DNA from: Magnetococcales bacterium
GTDB taxonomy: Bacteria > Pseudomonadota > Magnetococcia > Magnetococcales > JADFYX01
Reading direction: 5' to 3'
Length of the DNA stretch: 6,272 nucleotides
Assembly: GCA_015232795.1 (NCBI GenBank)
Contig: JADFYX010000148.1
Location: forward strand, 1-6,272
The translations under genes were made by a program, and so were the position numbers. The notes beneath the pieces are model-generated. The model saw only the letters and a list, made by a program, of their open reading frames with translations. It made no database searches and was not told the origin of the DNA. Each line of letters opens with the position of its first letter. Positions within the stretch are counted from its first letter, which is position 1. Shown here piece after piece: positions 5,747-6,272 of the stretch.

Positions 5747-6255
5747 GGTCCGCAAAAACTTGAAGATAACATTACCATCTGCGACTCAATAAACTTTAAA
5801 CTCTCAGTTTTTTGAGCAATGTCATCCTCAACCTCCTTACATGATTCGTTGATAAATGATTCTATTGATGTTTGATCACTTGATTTATCTAAATTTGCCC
5901 GGCGATTTTTAAAATCTTTGAGAGTGTTATGGCAATATTGAATTGACTCCCTAAGTTTTGCGGCCTGCTGCTCCAAGTCGCTCAACTCACCTTGTAAGTT
6001 GCTTCCCTTGTTATGGTTGCCCCGAGAAAAATAGTCGGCTCGGCGATCCATAAAGGTCTGCTGGGCTATACGAAAACGCACGGCAAGGGAGTCGTCATCA
6101 GATAGGTTAAATGAGTTAAATTTATTGCGCAACTCCCGCATGGTTTTTGCTGTCTTGCGCCAATCAGTTGAATAAGCTAACTCTTCTGCTTGTCTTACAA
6201 TATCTAGCATCTCTTGCCTTTCATCACACTCTTTGTAATCACTTGTTAATCCCAT
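5743..6255 (-). CDS. DUF349 domain protein with C-terminal coiled coil, start uncertain
   Basis: Residues about 16-80 match DUF349: an A-E-E-L-A-x-S-T-D-W entry, K-T-A-K-T-M-R-E-L, then V-R-F-R-I-A-Q-Q-T-F-M-D-R-R-A-D-Y-F. This helical domain occurs in tandem in larger bacterial proteins, and its biochemical role is not known to me; here there is one copy. From about residue 85 to 160 heptad-like helix (LQGELSDLEQQAAKLRESI and onward) suggests a coiled coil. There is no signal peptide or membrane segment, so it is probably cytoplasmic. The ATG at 6255 lacks a clear ribosome site. The frame stays open to the window edge, so the true start may lie outside; the ATG at 6210, preceded by GAAAGGCAAGAG, is a shorter alternative that removes 15 residues. 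Its TGA overlaps the msrA ATG (ATGA), placing it in the operon. What it does for the Msr or Glp proteins is unknown. Confidence 0.72.
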   Translation of the reverse strand: MGLTSDYKECDERQEMLDIVRQAEELAYSTDWRKTAKTMRELRNKFNSFNLSDDDSLAVRFRIAQQTFMDRRADYFSRGNHNKGSNLQGELSDLEQQAAKLRESIQYCHNTLKDFKNRRANLDKSSDQTSIESFINESCKEVEDDIAQKTESLKFIESQMVMLSSSFCGP

Positions 6256-6272
6256 ATAATAAAAAAATGATA

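Noticed and set aside
6256..6272. Operon promoter in the last 17 bases
   Set aside because: TATCAT and TATTAT resemble -10 boxes, but too little sequence is available to see a -35 element or to tell it from AT-rich coding sequence.

Overview
The window is dominated by one tightly packed run of six genes, all on the minus strand and read from right to left. In transcription order they are: a DUF349/coiled-coil protein (6255-5743), an exported MsrA (5746-5132), an exported MsrB with a twin-arginine-type leader (5047-4553), an iron-sulfur CCG protein of the DsrK/TmcB/HdrD type (4543-3251), GlpA (3264-1624) and GlpB (1627-350). Four of the five junctions are overlaps or gaps of 9 bases or less. 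The exception is an 84-base msrA-msrB spacer that holds two mutually exclusive inverted repeats.

Functionally there are two blocks. The methionine sulfoxide reductases MsrA (S-form) and MsrB (R-form) both carry export signals, so they probably repair oxidised proteins outside the cytoplasm. The second block is an anaerobic glycerol-3-phosphate dehydrogenase. GlpA is the FAD catalytic subunit with a C-terminal [2Fe-2S] domain, GlpB is the second flavoprotein, and the iron-sulfur protein occupies the place of GlpC. That protein does not look like E. coli GlpC. It has two ferredoxin-type [4Fe-4S] motifs, then one complete and one degraded CCG site, as in DsrK/TmcB-type proteins of anaerobic respiratory complexes. 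It also comes first in the order C-A-B, not last.

The leftmost 349 bases hold no convincing gene. Next to glpB there is a probable weak terminator (318-342). Beyond it lie an AT-rich stretch with a perfect dyad (258-272), a hairpin (216-238), and a more GC-rich edge (57 of the first 108 bases are G or C) with a large hairpin, an imperfect direct repeat, and a short open frame running off the left end. This part looks like different DNA from the operon, perhaps the edge of a repeat or mobile element, but I could not identify it.

Organism: a DsrK-like subunit serving a GlpAB pair, together with moderate-to-low GC, suggests an anaerobe or facultative anaerobe, possibly in the sulfate-reducing Desulfobacterota. 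This is inference from one gene family and not a firm assignment. No rRNA, tRNA, CRISPR array or complete insertion sequence was seen.
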